Below are positions 63,886 through 64,000 of a stretch of 64,000 nucleotides of DNA, in pieces. Numbering within the stretch: the stretch's first letter is position 1; each line of letters begins with the position of its first letter. The position numbers and the translations under genes were made by a program. The DNA is from Pseudonocardia sp. C8 (GTDB lineage: Bacteria; Actinomycetota; Actinomycetes; Mycobacteriales; Pseudonocardiaceae), in the NCBI RefSeq assembly GCF_014267175.1, contig NZ_JACMTR010000002.1, positions 1,438,001-1,502,000 of the forward strand, in the 5' to 3' direction. The notes under the pieces were generated by a model, which saw only the letters and a program-made list of their open reading frames with translations, was not told where the DNA came from and did not search any database.

Positions 63886-64000
63886 AACAGAAGAATGACA
63901 GCACACACCGACGATCGACGATAACCGGCGCCTGCCCGATGCCTCGAGATGGGCTGCCCGTCGCCGGTGATCTACGTCGCCGTGGCCACCGTCGATGGCT

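Larger units (their letters stand above)
47356..64000. mobile_element. Integrative conjugative element at tRNA-Val (right end not in window)
   Basis: From the tRNA 3' end onward come an integrase, regulator-like genes, excisionase, a train of overlapping small genes, a VirD4-like coupling protein, a DUF2637 protein, a candidate oriT and a MobF relaxase. The tRNA 3' segment (about 47356-47380) is the probable left attachment core. I found no second copy of it, so the element continues past 64 kb. No phage structural genes are present. Confidence 0.85.

Overview
The window is high-GC DNA with GTG-rich starts, overlapping stop/start junctions and leaderless-type promoters, typical of an actinomycete. 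Gene content and order (Sdh1-type succinate dehydrogenase, gluABCD, miaB-miaA-dapF-hflX-lexA-nrdR-nrdJ, and ahpE-DUF3052-aceE-fasR-fabD-fabH-acpM-kasA) fit the Pseudonocardiaceae, probably Pseudonocardia. The genus is an inference; no rRNA is present.

Layout. 0-8.8 kb: start of an NADP-type glutamate dehydrogenase gene (cut by the window edge), a three-gene sdh operon behind a 26-bp palindrome, small accessory genes, a repeat-rich intergenic region with four ~125-bp tandem units, and an S9 peptidase. 8.8-15.2 kb: a leftward gluABCD glutamate ABC transporter operon, divergent from a two-component system that faces an orphan TAXI solute-binding protein. 15.3-23.4 kb: tRNA modification (miaB, miaA), dapF and hflX with conserved hypotheticals, including a DUF349 protein. 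23.4-30.7 kb: lexA, two small paralogous single-TM proteins each preceded by a LexA-box-like site, then nrdR and the B12-dependent reductase nrdJ behind a NrdR-box-like palindrome. 30.8-36.8 kb: hydrolase, Nudix, HTH, transglutaminase-like, metallo-beta-lactamase, DUF3145 and secreted proteins. 36.8-47.3 kb: a leftward FAS-II operon with its PucR-type regulator, then pirin, cold-shock protein, aceE, DUF3052, AhpE and tRNA-Val(UAC).

From the 3' end of tRNA-Val to the right edge (about 47.36-64 kb) lies an integrative and conjugative element whose right end is outside the window. It carries a tyrosine integrase fused to a GntR-like winged helix, two paralogous regulator-like proteins (one with an XRE domain), an excisionase, and a long train of genes joined by 1-4 nt overlaps: a small Spd-like membrane protein, zinc-ribbon-like proteins, a WhiB-like protein with an extra HTH, a VirD4/TraG-type coupling protein, a DUF4913-like protein and a DUF2637 membrane protein. 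A candidate oriT with two inverted repeats precedes a 1468-residue MobF relaxase-helicase. Coupling protein plus MobF points to single-strand DNA transfer rather than the FtsK-like TraB system common in actinomycete elements. No TraB, replication initiator or mating-pore gene is visible here.

The most interesting leads are the SOS cluster (three LexA sites, two paralogous membrane peptides), the integrase-GntR fusion with repeats in its own promoter, the XRE/Nudix-like paralogue pair, the candidate oriT, the 125-bp repeat family with a distant inverted copy, and the CTG-started ahpE. Family names are recognised from motifs and recalled synteny, without database searches.
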